Shown one piece after another: positions 8,656 to 18,180 of a DNA stretch of 64,000 bases. Source of the stretch: JALZAQ01 sp038253885 (GTDB lineage: Bacteria; Gemmatimonadota; Gemmatimonadetes; Gemmatimonadales; Gemmatimonadaceae); NCBI GenBank assembly GCA_038253885.1, contig JBBSGP010000012.1, forward strand, positions 15,040 to 79,039, given 5' to 3'. The position numbers and the translations under genes were made by a program. A model generated the notes under the pieces. It was not told where the DNA came from and made no database searches. It was given only the letters and a program-made list of their open reading frames with translations. The stretch's first letter is position 1. The number at the start of each line of letters is the position of its first letter.

Positions 8656-10017
8656 GTGGCCGAGGATCTCGCGGATGCCATCGGGAGCTATCACGATCTC
8701 CTGAGCGCCGGGATCGCGGCCGACTCCCAGGCCCAGCTCGATGGCCAACTCCGGTCGCGGGGTCTCTATTTCGGCGCGCGCCCCCTCTGCACCGTTCTGC
8801 GGCCGCGGTTCATGGCGGTGTCGCAATACCGCTACCTCCAGCAGCGGGCTGGGGCGATTCTGCGTGCCTTCGAGCGGGCCTATCGCCGAGCGATCGAAGA
8901 TCCGCTCTTCCGACGAGAGTTCGGCTTGCTCGAGTGGGAAGAGAAGCTGGCGCTGGAGGATCCTGGCTTCCGGGATTCCAGCCCGACATCGCGGCTCGAT
9001 GCGTTCTTCGTGGACGATGGAAACGGTGTCCGCTTCACCGAATACAACGCGGAGACGCCGGCCGGCGCGGCCTACAACGACGCCCTCGCCGAGGTCTTCA
9101 TGGCCCTGCCGGCGATGCGCGAGTTCCGGCGCCACTTCGAGACCTGGCCTCTGGGCGCCGGACAGGGAGTCGTTGATGCACTGCTCGATGTCTGGGCCCA
9201 ATGGTCGGGCGGACGAGCGGTGCCGCGCATCGCGATCCTGGACTGGAAGGAGGTGCCGACGTACAGCGAGTTCCTCCTCTATCAGAGGCTCTTCGAGTCG
9301 CAGGGCATTCCGTGTACGATCGCCGATCCGCGGGAAGTCGAGTATCGCGATGGCCAACTGTTCGCGAACGGGAGCCCGGTCGATCTGATCTACAAGAGAG
9401 TGCTGCTGGACGAGCTGGTCCAGCGCGGCGGGCTGGATCATCCGGTCTTCACCGCGGTGCGCGACCGCGCCGTGTGCATGGCGAATCCGGCGCGCTGCAA
9501 GATCCTCCACAAGAAGGCGAGCCTGGCCGTGCTGAGCGACGAGCGCCACGCCGGCCTCTTCACCAGCGAGGAGAGCGAGGCGATCGACCAGCACATCCCC
9601 TGGACTCGGCGCGTCGAGGAGCGGAACACCGAGCACCACGGCCGGCGGATCGATCTGTTGTCGTACGTCCAGCAGAATCGGGATCGGCTCGTGCTCAAGC
9701 CCAACGACGAATACGGAGGGAAGGGGATCGTGCTCGGCTGGGAGGTGAGCGACAGCGCCTGGACGACCGCGCTCCAGCTGGCGCTGAGCGAGCCGTACAT
9801 CGTTCAGGAGCGGATCATCCTTCCCACCGAGCCGTACCCGAGCATGCTGGACGGGACTCTTCGCATCGCCGATCGGATGGTGGACACGGCCCCGTTCGCG
9901 TTTCACGACTCTTATGTGGATGGGTGCATGACCCGGCTCGGAACGGAGTCGCTGCTCAACGTCACGGCCGGCGGAGGATCGAGCGCCCCGACCTTTCTGC
10001 TCGCCGGGCGCCGATGA
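8656..10017 (+). CDS. Circularly permuted ATP-grasp / glutathionylspermidine-synthase-like ligase
   Basis: About 453 residues from the GTG at 8656, one base after the previous stop. The frame is open further upstream inside the ATP-grasp gene, but that part has no family features. Metal-ligand-like residues occur early (RFTEYNAETPAG, Glu129-Asn131), and the nucleotide-binding lysine and glycine loop come late (LKPNDEYGGKG, Lys348). This order is that of permuted ATP-grasps such as the COG2308 group and the synthetase domain of glutathionylspermidine synthase. The C-terminus ends in a TAGGGSSAPTF stretch. Predicted ATP-dependent formation of an amide or isopeptide bond, working with the neighbouring ligases. 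Exact family assignment is less sure than the fold. Confidence 0.75.
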   Translation: MAEDLADAIGSYHDLLSAGIAADSQAQLDGQLRSRGLYFGARPLCTVLRPRFMAVSQYRYLQQRAGAILRAFERAYRRAIEDPLFRREFGLLEWEEKLALEDPGFRDSSPTSRLDAFFVDDGNGVRFTEYNAETPAGAAYNDALAEVFMALPAMREFRRHFETWPLGAGQGVVDALLDVWAQWSGGRAVPRIAILDWKEVPTYSEFLLYQRLFESQGIPCTIADPREVEYRDGQLFANGSPVDLIYKRVLLDELVQRGGLDHPVFTAVRDRAVCMANPARCKILHKKASLAVLSDERHAGLFTSEESEAIDQHIPWTRRVEERNTEHHGRRIDLLSYVQQNRDRLVLKPNDEYGGKGIVLGWEVSDSAWTTALQLALSEPYIVQERIILPTEPYPSMLDGTLRIADRMVDTAPFAFHDSYVDGCMTRLGTESLLNVTAGGGSSAPTFLLAGRR

Positions 10018-10060
10018 CCGGAGTTAGATTGTCTCCTCACGCTCCGCCGCCGAGGGCAGC

Positions 10061-11194
10061 ATGAAGGCGCCATCACTCACGATCGGCATCGAGGAAGAGT
10101 ACCAGATCATCGATCCGGACTCTCGGGAGCTCCGATCATACATCACGGAGATCCTGGATGGCGATCACCTGATTCTCGAGCAGGTGAAGCCGGAGCTCCA
10201 TCAGTCGATCGTCGAAGTCGGCACCACCGTCTGCCGCACTCCGGCCGAGGCGCGAGCCGAGCTCGTGAAGCTCCGGCAGGCGGTGATCGGGCACGTCGCC
10301 AAGAGCGGCCTGAGGGTGGCGGCCGCCGGCACCCATCCGTTCTCCTCCTGGATGAATCAGGAGATCACACCCCTCGAGCGCTATCTCGGTGTGAAGGCGG
10401 ACATGGCCGAGCTGGCCCAGCAGCTCCTGATCTTTGGCACCCACGTCCACATCGGCATCGAGGATCACGAGTTTCTCATCGATGCGATGAACGCGGCCCG
10501 CTACCTCATGCCGCACATCCTCTGTCTGTCCACCAGCTCGCCTTTCTGGATGGGACGCAACACGGGGCTCAAGTCCTACCGTAGCGTGATCTTCCGCAAT
10601 TTTCCGCGCAACGGCGTGCCACGTGTCTTCCGCTCGTGGTCCGACTTCTCGGAGCTCGTGAGCACGCTGGTCGAGACACGGTGCATCCCCGACGGCTCGA
10701 AGATCTGGTGGGATGTGCGGCCCCACCACGCCTATCCGACGTTGGAGTTCAGGATCTGTGACGTCTGCACGCGCGTGGATGAGGCGATCGCGATCGCGGC
10801 CATCTTCCAGGCGGTGATCGCGAAGCTGTGGAAGCTCCGCCGCGACAACATGACCTTCCGCATCTATCCGGCGGATCTGATCGAGGAGAACAAGTGGCGC
10901 GCCGTGCGCTATGGGCTCGATGGAAAGCTCGTCGATCTTGGCCGGCAGCGGGAGGTGCCCGCGCGCGAGCTCGTGCGCGAGCTCATCGAATGGTTCATCG
11001 GCGACGTGGTGGACGAGCTCGGCAGCCGCGAGCAGGTGGAGTACGCTTTCCGCATCCTGAACGAAGGGTCCAGTGCAGACCGTCAGCTGGCCGTCTATCA
11101 ACAGACGGGGGACCTCAAGATGGTTGTGGACCATCTGATCAACGAGACGGCCGAGGGGGTGACATCCGCCCCTCTCGTCGGCCAGCACGCTTAG
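10061..11194 (+). CDS. Carboxylate-amine ligase, GCS2/YbdK family
   Basis: 377-residue member of the glutamate-cysteine-ligase type 2 superfamily (COG2170), which condenses a gamma- or alpha-carboxylate with an amine using ATP. The typical N-terminal TIGIEEEYQIID is present, then HQSIVEVGT, the metal-site GTHVHIG (about 126-132) and SSPFWMGRNTGLKSYR. WWDVRPHHAYPTLEFRICD closes the active site. All expected motifs look intact and the length is normal. A GAGGGC ribosome-binding site precedes the ATG; the gap to the previous gene is 43 bases. True glutathione synthesis is unlikely because no GshB-type partner with a glutathione context is present; most bacterial members have no known product. 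Confidence 0.88.
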   Translation: MKAPSLTIGIEEEYQIIDPDSRELRSYITEILDGDHLILEQVKPELHQSIVEVGTTVCRTPAEARAELVKLRQAVIGHVAKSGLRVAAAGTHPFSSWMNQEITPLERYLGVKADMAELAQQLLIFGTHVHIGIEDHEFLIDAMNAARYLMPHILCLSTSSPFWMGRNTGLKSYRSVIFRNFPRNGVPRVFRSWSDFSELVSTLVETRCIPDGSKIWWDVRPHHAYPTLEFRICDVCTRVDEAIAIAAIFQAVIAKLWKLRRDNMTFRIYPADLIEENKWRAVRYGLDGKLVDLGRQREVPARELVRELIEWFIGDVVDELGSREQVEYAFRILNEGSSADRQLAVYQQTGDLKMVVDHLINETAEGVTSAPLVGQHA

Positions 11195-11220
11195 CACTCG
11201 ACTCCGACCGGAAGAGAAGC

Positions 11221-11994
11221 ATGGAAAAACGCCCCGTCATCGGGATCACGACGCAGACTCTGGACGCGATTCCGGACCAGCTTCCGTGCTGCTGGGTGAT
11301 GAGCCAGCGTTACGTCCACGTGCTGATGTCCGCGGGAGCCATCCCGTGGGTCATTCCGCTGATTCCGGGAGACGAGCGGACATTGCGCGCGATCTACGAG
11401 CGACTGGACGGGGTCTTCCTGCCCGGCGGGGTGGACATCGATCCGGCCAGCTACAGCGAAGAGCGCCACCCCGGTTGCGGCCGCACCGACGTGGACCGCG
11501 ACTCCACCGAGCTCGCGCTCACGCGCTGGGCGATCGAGGATCGGAAACCGCTGCTGGCCGTCTGCCGCGGGGTCCAGGTGATGAACGTCGCGGTCGGTGG
11601 CACCCTCTATCAGGATCTCGCCGCGCAGCATCAGGGGATCAAGCACGACTACTTCCCCTCGCGCGGCGACAATCCCCGCCATCAGCTGGTGCACGATGTG
11701 ACGATCGTGCCCGGAAGCCGGTTGGCGAAGATCGTGAACGCCACATCGATCTCCGTGAACAGCATGCACCACCAGGGAATCAAGGAGCTCGCACCAGGCT
11801 TGATTCCGACCGCGCTCGCTCCGGACGGTCTGATCGAAGGGGCGGAGGGGAGTGCCGACCAGTTTCTCGTGGGCGTGCAGTGGCACCCCGAGGACCTCAC
11901 CGACCGGGAGCCCAGGATGCGGCAGCTCTTCGACGCATTCACCGCCGCGGCGGTGGAGTTCGTCCAGCTGCGCATGGTAGGCGAGGTGGGGTAG
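11221..11994 (+). CDS. Peptidase C26 / PuuD-like gamma-glutamyl hydrolase
   Basis: Class I glutamine-amidotransferase-fold hydrolase of 257 residues, similar to gamma-glutamyl-GABA hydrolase PuuD. The nucleophile elbow AVCRGVQ carries Cys115; His222 and Glu224 in QWHPED complete the triad; the oxyanion-type FLPGGVDI segment is also present. In the PuuD family this chemistry removes a gamma-glutamyl group from an amine. Here it closes an operon containing a GCS2 ligase that could add one, so a protect-modify-deprotect route is a reasonable inference. The start is ATG 11221, 26 bases after the ligase; the longer open frame from 10828 is antisense-like noise inside that ligase. The gene is convergent with the PorV-like gene, nine bases away. 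Confidence 0.87.
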   Translation: MEKRPVIGITTQTLDAIPDQLPCCWVMSQRYVHVLMSAGAIPWVIPLIPGDERTLRAIYERLDGVFLPGGVDIDPASYSEERHPGCGRTDVDRDSTELALTRWAIEDRKPLLAVCRGVQVMNVAVGGTLYQDLAAQHQGIKHDYFPSRGDNPRHQLVHDVTIVPGSRLAKIVNATSISVNSMHHQGIKELAPGLIPTALAPDGLIEGAEGSADQFLVGVQWHPEDLTDREPRMRQLFDAFTAAAVEFVQLRMVGEVG

Positions 11995-12002
11995 CCCCTG
12001 CT

Positions 12003-12920
12003 CTAGCGGATCCGTGCTCCAAGGCGATGGGCGGTGGCACCCGCCGCGATGCGTTCCCATGCGTATTCGAGCGTCAGTCGGTCGAGACCCAGCGATGCCC
12101 CGGCTGTGAGCGGGCTCTCTCCCCGCGTCTCCGTGCGCCGCGCTCCGACGCGACCCGCGATCAGCCAGCCATCCAGCGGGATGAAAACCGCCTCCAATCC
12201 TCCCGCCGGATTCACGCGACCGTTGCGCAGAATGGAGACGGCGGAGGTGAGTCCCAAGTCGATGGGGCCGACGGGGAGCCCGCCGCCGGCGAATCCGAGA
12301 GTCGTCCGGAAGGGTAGCGGGGCTCGGCGATCGCCGAGCCGGAGCCGAGGCCCGATGTTCTGCACCGACAGCGCCAGCGTGCCGCGCCATATGTCCTGCG
12401 CGATCCCGAGATCCACCGCGCCGCGACCGCCGCGCGCTTGCGGCGATCGCTCCTCGACGTACTTGCCAGTGATCCCGGCGCGGATGTCGTGCACGGTGGT
12501 CGAGACTCCGAGCGAGGCCGAGGTGCTTGACGATCGTGAGCTCTCCTCGGACGCCAGTGCCGCGATCGGCGACGGAAAAAGCGTCGTTGCCCCGTAATCG
12601 AGCATCTGGACGCCGATGCCGATGCCGCCACTCCCGAGCGCGGTGCTCGCCGACATCGTGCCGAGCGTGCTTCCCGATCGATATCTCTCCACCGAGACTC
12701 CGAGCCCGAGGCCGACGCCGAGCTGCGCCGGGTTGTAGAAGATCACGTCGTGGTCGCGGCCAGCAACCCACGCGTTGCCCATCCCCAGAGCGCGTGTGCT
12801 GGCTGGAAGCTGCAGGACGAGTGGAGCATAGCGTCCGCTCTGCGCACGTGCCGCGGGGGGAGGCGCGAGAGCCGGCGCGATCGCGCTCAGCAGGCGAATG
12901 ATCGTCCCGAGGCGCCTCAT
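12003..12920 (-). CDS. PorV/PorQ-like outer-membrane protein
   Basis: 305-residue exported protein with a signal peptide (cleavage near AARAQ) and the N-terminal pattern LPASTRALGMGNAWVA plus FYNPAQL, typical of the PorV/UPF0164 group of outer-membrane proteins. The rest alternates short hydrophobic strands with Gly- and Arg-rich turns, as expected for a beta-barrel. Known PorV helps type IX secretion in Bacteroidota, but relatives without that role are common in Gemmatimonadota and similar phyla, and no other type IX gene is seen here. Its ATG overlaps the stop of the lipoprotein hydrolase (ATGA), so the two are translationally coupled. Confidence 0.7.
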   Translation of the reverse strand: MRRLGTIIRLLSAIAPALAPPPAARAQSGRYAPLVLQLPASTRALGMGNAWVAGRDHDVIFYNPAQLGVGLGLGVSVERYRSGSTLGTMSASTALGSGGIGIGVQMLDYGATTLFPSPIAALASEESSRSSSTSASLGVSTTVHDIRAGITGKYVEERSPQARGGRGAVDLGIAQDIWRGTLALSVQNIGPRLRLGDRRAPLPFRTTLGFAGGGLPVGPIDLGLTSAVSILRNGRVNPAGGLEAVFIPLDGWLIAGRVGARRTETRGESPLTAGASLGLDRLTLEYAWERIAAGATAHRLGARIR

Positions 12921-14863
12921 CGCGGAGCGCTTCCGGCGGCGATGAGAAAGGCCGGATCGAGTGACGAGATCCCGATGTCGTCCAGGATCACAGTTCCGAC
13001 CGGCGTTCGATCGAATCGAAAGCGGAGAGTTCGGATCGCCGCCGGGTCGAAGCCCGGCTGGACCCGCGCGAAGTCGGCAAGAGGAATCACGTAGCTTTGC
13101 AGAACAATCTCGTAGGTGCTGGCGAAGTTGCGCTTCTCTCTGTCAGCTCGCCTCAGAACGTGAGTCGCCAGGGGCCGCCTGACGGCACCGTACTGGCTCA
13201 GGGGAAGGCGTGCCGTCACGTCGCGCGCATCCACCACCTCGATTGTGAGATCCATCGGCACCGTGTCTTCCGCGGCCTTGGCCGCCTCCTTCTTGCCGCT
13301 CGACACGTCGGCTTTCGTGGCCGCCGAATCGGAAGCGGTCTTCTTGCTGCTGTCTTCCTTGAGCTTCCTCGGCCCCGGCCGAGCGCTGGTGGGGGCGAGT
13401 GAGAATTCGACCGAGGACTGTGCGCTCACCCTCCAGGCGGTGCGCACGGAATCGGTCACCGAAACGGTATACGCCGCCGGCGGACCCATCTTCGTCGTGT
13501 CGGCTCCCGCGAGATGGTTGTTCCATCCCAGCCAGACGGCATTGTGGCCGAAATTAGAATCCTTCCAGCGCATGGGCACCACGGCCTCCTTCCAGACGGA
13601 CAGGCTCTCCCCGGCGATCCTCACACCGGGCACGCTCCCGGTCGTCACGTCCACGTCTTCGTGATAATCCGCGAGCGCTCGAAAGCCGGCGTCCTGGAAG
13701 CGGGTGACGTACATTGTACGAGGAAGCCACTGGCCGATGACGCGATGGTCGCGGAACAACGGTAGGTACTCGCGCTTACCCTTGAGGGTCGCCTCGAGGA
13801 ACGCGCCCATGTACACCTTGCCGAACTGCTGCTGGTCCTTGGACGACAGGAGACCGCGTAGGTCGAGATAGCGCCCGCTCCGAGGTCCGTTGTCCATGTT
13901 GCCCCAGACCGTGTTCCACTGACCGTGATTGGCGCGGTAGACGTACACGGCTGACTTGAACCAGGGCTTGCCGTCGGTGAAGCGGATACGCTCGTACTGG
14001 CGCAGGCCGGAGAAGCTCGACACATCGCCATCGTGCGAGCCGTGGATCACGAGATAATTCACGTTCTCGAGCGGCGTCGGCTGGTCGGCTGGCTTGTACT
14101 GTCCATCGATCGGAGCGATCGCCACCAGGGCCTTGATCGCGAAGCCGAAGTCGAAGCGGAGCGTGGCATCGTCGGGGTAGAAGGGAAGACGGTTGAACGC
14201 CGCGGCCACCGCGACCGCCTCGCCGCCGCGAGAGTGCCCCATCAGCCCGATGCTCTGCATGTCCACCTTGTGGGTGAACGGCGTGCCCAGCGAATCGTTG
14301 AAGCCACGCCATGCCTTGAGATGCTGCAGCAGCATCCATCCGCGGGCGTCGTTCTCGTTGCGGATGAAGCCGTTGAGGAAATTCTCGTCCACCGACGCCA
14401 GGATGAAACCGCGAGACGCCAGGAGCTCGCCCAGGTATGCGTAGCCAGGATCGGAGAACTCCCTCATGTCGTGGTTTCCGTGGACCACCAGAACCAGGGG
14501 AAAGGGTCCCTCGCCGTCGGGATACCAGACGCGTCCGTTGACGGGCATCTTCGAGAAATCGAATCCGAAGAAGCTCTTCCGGATCTTTGCCTGCTTGGGG
14601 TCGGGCGCCGCCGCGAGCTTGCTCCCATCCACGGGAGTGGTTTTCAGACTGACCGAGTCGCGGAACGCGCGACGCTGCTTGTCAGTGCCGCTCCCGTAGG
14701 TGAGAGTGCGGACCTTGAACGGACCAGCTTCGGCCGGGTTGGGAGCGGCAAGAAGCTGATGCGCGAGAACCACGGACGAGTCGTCCTTGGAGAGGGTGAG
14801 CGGCTGGGTACAGGCGCTCAGCAGCGCCACGAGCGCGAGAGGACGAACACCGTTAAGCGACAT
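12917..14863 (-). CDS. Lipoprotein alpha/beta hydrolase, chlorophyllase/dienelactone-hydrolase-like
   Basis: About 648 residues from the ATG at 14863, chosen because it gives a lipoprotein signal (ALVALLSAC) that the longer frame from 14896 would bury. An N-terminal linker precedes an alpha/beta hydrolase domain with LVLVVHGNHD (oxyanion region), the nucleophile elbow GHSRGGEAV, and VIHGSHDGD supplying the acid. The C-terminal third, with a Lys/Ser-rich low-complexity segment, looks like a beta-sandwich, perhaps for carbohydrate or ester substrate binding. Predicted cell-envelope esterase of unknown substrate. It is coupled to the downstream PorV-like gene by a four-base ATGA overlap. Confidence 0.75.
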   Translation of the reverse strand: MSLNGVRPLALVALLSACTQPLTLSKDDSSVVLAHQLLAAPNPAEAGPFKVRTLTYGSGTDKQRRAFRDSVSLKTTPVDGSKLAAAPDPKQAKIRKSFFGFDFSKMPVNGRVWYPDGEGPFPLVLVVHGNHDMREFSDPGYAYLGELLASRGFILASVDENFLNGFIRNENDARGWMLLQHLKAWRGFNDSLGTPFTHKVDMQSIGLMGHSRGGEAVAVAAAFNRLPFYPDDATLRFDFGFAIKALVAIAPIDGQYKPADQPTPLENVNYLVIHGSHDGDVSSFSGLRQYERIRFTDGKPWFKSAVYVYRANHGQWNTVWGNMDNGPRSGRYLDLRGLLSSKDQQQFGKVYMGAFLEATLKGKREYLPLFRDHRVIGQWLPRTMYVTRFQDAGFRALADYHEDVDVTTGSVPGVRIAGESLSVWKEAVVPMRWKDSNFGHNAVWLGWNNHLAGADTTKMGPPAAYTVSVTDSVRTAWRVSAQSSVEFSLAPTSARPGPRKLKEDSSKKTASDSAATKADVSSGKKEAAKAAEDTVPMDLTIEVVDARDVTARLPLSQYGAVRRPLATHVLRRADREKRNFASTYEIVLQSYVIPLADFARVQPGFDPAAIRTLRFRFDRTPVGTVILDDIGISSLDPAFLIAAGSAPR

Positions 14864-14995
14864 GGCTGGGCGATTCTCGAAGGAGAGGGGTGGCAAGCCG
14901 GCGGCCGGATTCCTGTGAGACAGGCCATCGGCCGAAATCGTTGTATCGGCGGCAGGCTCAAGGTAGCTCCGAGGACATCAGAGGTGAGCTGTCTC

Positions 14996-16285
14996 TCAGG
15001 GTCCGCGATAGATGGTGCCGCCTTTCATCACCAGCCGCACCCTTCGCAGTGCCCCGATGTCCTTGGTGGGGTCGCCGTCCACGGCGATGAGATCCGCCAG
15101 CAGTTGAGGCCTGATGGTGCCGAGCCGATCGTCGAGATGTAGCACCTTCGCGTCGACGGAGGTCGCGGCGCGGAGCGCCTGGATCGGCGTCATCCCGTAT
15201 TCCACGAGCATCTCGATCTCGCGGGCGTTGTCTCCGTGAGTGAAGACGCCGACGTCGCTCCCACTGGCGATGGTGACGCCGGCTGCCAGGGCGGCCTTGA
15301 AGCTCGCTCTCTTGCGAGTGATGGAAGCCGGCTCGGGATCGGCGCCCTTCTTCCATCCCCGGTACTGGAGGATGGCATCACCCGCGGCGAGCGTGGGGCA
15401 GAGCGCGACCGCTCGCTCCGCCATCAGCCGAAAGACCTCTGGCGTGCCATCGTCGCCGTGCTCGATGGTTTCTACGCCAGCCAGCGCTGCCCGGCGCATT
15501 CCTTCGGCGGTGGTGGAGTGGGCGACCACCGGCCGGCCGCTCCCGCGCGCCGTCTCGACGATCTGCTTGAGCTCTTCGAGAGAAAAGGTCGGGCGCGCCT
15601 CGCCCCTCGGGCCCCACCGGTAGTCGGCGTAGACCTTGATCCAGTCTGCGCCCTTTCCAATCTGATCTCGCACCACCCGGGTGAGGGCATCGATGCCGTC
15701 GGCCTCCTCGGCTCCCTGCGGTACCTCCCATCGCGGGTCGAAGCCCCGAGGGCCATAGCTTCCGGTGGCGACGATCGCTCGCGTGCTCGCGAGGACGCGC
15801 GGGCCGGGCACGATGCCCTGCTCGATCGCATCGCGAAGCCCGACGTCGGCGTAGCCCGCGCCTTCGGTGCCGAGATCCCGAATTGTGGTGAATCCGGCGA
15901 GCAGGGTCGCGCGGGCGTGGTTGGTCGCGCGCGCCACGCGGAGGGCGAGCGGCTCGTGGAGGACCTGGTCGTTCCACGAGGTCTCGTTGTACGGATGAAG
16001 AAGGAGATGGGAGTGCGCCTCGATCAGTCCCGGCAAGAGCGTCGTTCCCGGGAGATCGATCACCGTCGCGCCCGCCGGCGTGCCCAGCTGCGCGGCGGGC
16101 CCCGCGGACACGATCCGATCGCCCCGGACCAGCACCACCCACCCTTCGTTCGCTTGGGCGGACACGCCGTCGTACACGCGCGCCGGTCGAAGGAGATACG
16201 CTGCCGACGGGGTGGAGGACGTTGACGCCGGCTGGGCCGCGACAGCGGCGCCGATCAGCAGCAGAAGAGCGGCGAGACATCGCAT
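14996..16285 (-). CDS. Exported metal-dependent amidohydrolase (imidazolonepropionase / Xaa-Pro dipeptidase-like)
   Basis: 429-residue amidohydrolase-superfamily enzyme with a signal peptide (MRCLAALLLLIGAAVAAQ). Metal ligands are in place: EAHSHLLLH near residue 90, the bridging lysine in DWIKVYADY, His in VVAHS and IEHGDDG, and the catalytic Asp in GSDVGVF. This arrangement is shared by the secreted imidazolonepropionase-like and prolidase-like members that hydrolyse cyclic imides or proline dipeptides. It is divergent from the GH9 gene and lies about 130 bases upstream of the lipoprotein hydrolase on the same strand. The precise substrate is not predictable. Confidence 0.88.
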   Translation of the reverse strand: MRCLAALLLLIGAAVAAQPASTSSTPSAAYLLRPARVYDGVSAQANEGWVVLVRGDRIVSAGPAAQLGTPAGATVIDLPGTTLLPGLIEAHSHLLLHPYNETSWNDQVLHEPLALRVARATNHARATLLAGFTTIRDLGTEGAGYADVGLRDAIEQGIVPGPRVLASTRAIVATGSYGPRGFDPRWEVPQGAEEADGIDALTRVVRDQIGKGADWIKVYADYRWGPRGEARPTFSLEELKQIVETARGSGRPVVAHSTTAEGMRRAALAGVETIEHGDDGTPEVFRLMAERAVALCPTLAAGDAILQYRGWKKGADPEPASITRKRASFKAALAAGVTIASGSDVGVFTHGDNAREIEMLVEYGMTPIQALRAATSVDAKVLHLDDRLGTIRPQLLADLIAVDGDPTKDIGALRRVRLVMKGGTIYRGP

Positions 16286-16419
16286 ACGAGGTTTCGTCGA
16301 TGGGAAGGAAGGAACGATCGCTGTCCGCGCGCCGGCGGATCCGGAAATAGTATGCGCTTGGGACGGCGGCGGTGCTACATTCGCGAGTGCGCGCGCTCAT
16401 CCACTCCCTGAGCCCCCCG

Positions 16420-18180
16420 ATGATTCACACGGTTGCCCTGCTCCGGCTGATGTTGATCGCATTGCCCCAGCCCGATTCCACGGCGTTCATCCGCATCAAC
16501 CAGCTCGGCTATCGCCCAACGGGGCGGAAGGTCGCGGTCGTGTGCTCGCTCGACTCCTCGGGCGTACGAAGCTTCTCCGTGCTCGACCAGAGAGGACGCA
16601 CGGTGTTGGGCCCCAAGCGGGCCGTGCAGGGAGGCGCGTTCGGGCCGTGCATCACCACTCAGCGGCTCGACTTTTCCGCGCTCCGGCGAGAGGGAAGCTT
16701 TCGCATCGCTGCCATGCCGGCCGGGACGGTGACGGTGCGCGTGTCGTCGCACACCTACGTAGGCGCCGCGGACACGCTTCTCTACTACATGCGCGAGCAA
16801 CGCTCGGGGTGGAACCCGCTCTTTCGCGATTCCGTGCACCGTCGCGACGGCATCATCGTGGATGAACCGCGCCGTCAGAACACTTTCATCCCCGTGAGCG
16901 GAGGGTGGGCCGACGCGTCGGATTACCTGCAGTACGTGACGACCTCGGCCAACGCCACGTTCGTGATGCTGATGGCCTACCGGGACCATCCGAAGGTGTT
17001 CGCGGATCGCTTTCTCGCCAACGGCCTTCCCGGCACCAATCATCTTCCCGATGTGCTCGACGAAGCGCGTCACGGCCTCCAGTGGCTCCTGCGCATGTTT
17101 CCGACAGACGATCAGATGTACAACCAGCTTGGCGATGATCGCGATCACGCGTACTTCGATCTCCCGACGAACGACAGCTCAGACTATGGCTGGGGGAAGG
17201 GGCGCGAGCGTCCCGTCTATCCGTGCACCGGAGCACCGCAGGGATTGTTCGCGTATCGAAACCGGTCCACCGGCTGGGCGTCGACGGCCGGCAAGTACGC
17301 AGCCGCGTTCGCGCTCGGCGCCAGACTCTTCCGCGATCGCGATCCGGTGTACAGCGAGCTGCTGCGCGGCAAAGCGGTGGCCGCTTTTTCCGCTGGCCTG
17401 GCCCATCCCGGCGTGTGCCAGACAGCACCCGGACGCGCGCCCTATTTCTACGAAGAGGACAACTGGGCGGATGACATGGAGCTCGCCGCCGCCGAGCTGC
17501 ATTCGCTCACCGGTGAGAAACGCTACCTGGAGCAGGCGGTCGCATACGCCGCCCAGGAACCGGTGACGCCGTGGATGGGACAGGACACCGCTCGCCACTA
17601 CCAGTTCTATCCCTGGCACAACAACGGCCACTTCGAGATCTGGCGCAACGCCGACGAGACGGGCAAACGAGCCATGTCGCTCGACTACCGGCAGGGCCTC
17701 GAGCTGGTGGCACGACGCTCGAGCAACGGCTTTCGCATCGGTATCCCTTTCATCTGGTGCTCGAACAATCTGATTGTGTCGTTCGCGACCCAGGCTCACC
17801 TGTATCGGCAGATGACCGGCGACGACCGCTTTCTCGAGCTGGAGAGCGCGGCGATCGATTGGCTCTTCGGAACGAATCCGTGGGGCACGTCGATGGTCAT
17901 CGGCCTGCCGCACGACGGCGTGACGCCCCGCGACCCGCACTCGGCCATCTCGAGGCAGCTGGGTATCGAGCTGACCGGCGGATTGATCGACGGACCGGTG
18001 AAGCGCTCCATCTTCGAGCACCTCCGGGGCATCCGCCTGCTCAAGCCCGATGCCTTCGCCCGATTCAACACTGGCGCGCTCGTCTATCACGACGATCTCG
18101 GCGACTACTCGACGAACGAGCCGATCATGGACGGAACCGCGAGCCTGGTCTATCTGCTGTCGGCGCTGGGCGAGCCGTAG
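16420..18180 (+). CDS. Glycoside hydrolase family 9 (endoglucanase-like), exported
   Basis: 586-residue secreted glycosidase. A short signal peptide is followed by the N-terminal Ig-like domain of bacterial GH9 enzymes (INQLGYRPTGRKVAVV at about 25-40), then the (alpha/alpha)6 barrel. The nucleophile-activating aspartates are Asp165 and Asp168 in GGWADASDY, and the general acid is Glu567 in YSTNEPIMDG; FGTNPWGTSMVIG is also a family signature. All key residues are intact, so cleavage of beta-glucan-type chains is likely. ATG 16420 was preferred to the GTG at 16372 because it gives the signal peptide. Its TAG shares one base with the GTG of the next gene, so translation is coupled to an outer-membrane-type protein. 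Confidence 0.88.
   Translation: MIHTVALLRLMLIALPQPDSTAFIRINQLGYRPTGRKVAVVCSLDSSGVRSFSVLDQRGRTVLGPKRAVQGGAFGPCITTQRLDFSALRREGSFRIAAMPAGTVTVRVSSHTYVGAADTLLYYMREQRSGWNPLFRDSVHRRDGIIVDEPRRQNTFIPVSGGWADASDYLQYVTTSANATFVMLMAYRDHPKVFADRFLANGLPGTNHLPDVLDEARHGLQWLLRMFPTDDQMYNQLGDDRDHAYFDLPTNDSSDYGWGKGRERPVYPCTGAPQGLFAYRNRSTGWASTAGKYAAAFALGARLFRDRDPVYSELLRGKAVAAFSAGLAHPGVCQTAPGRAPYFYEEDNWADDMELAAAELHSLTGEKRYLEQAVAYAAQEPVTPWMGQDTARHYQFYPWHNNGHFEIWRNADETGKRAMSLDYRQGLELVARRSSNGFRIGIPFIWCSNNLIVSFATQAHLYRQMTGDDRFLELESAAIDWLFGTNPWGTSMVIGLPHDGVTPRDPHSAISRQLGIELTGGLIDGPVKRSIFEHLRGIRLLKPDAFARFNTGALVYHDDLGDYSTNEPIMDGTASLVYLLSALGEP

Noticed and set aside
8578..9906. 442-residue open frame on the - strand
   Set aside because: Antisense of the permuted ATP-grasp gene, with no recognisable domain.
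6984..11994. Non-ribosomal peptide synthetase or RiPP cluster
   Set aside because: No adenylation, condensation, carrier, radical-SAM or precursor-peptide gene is visible; only amidoligase-type enzymes are present.
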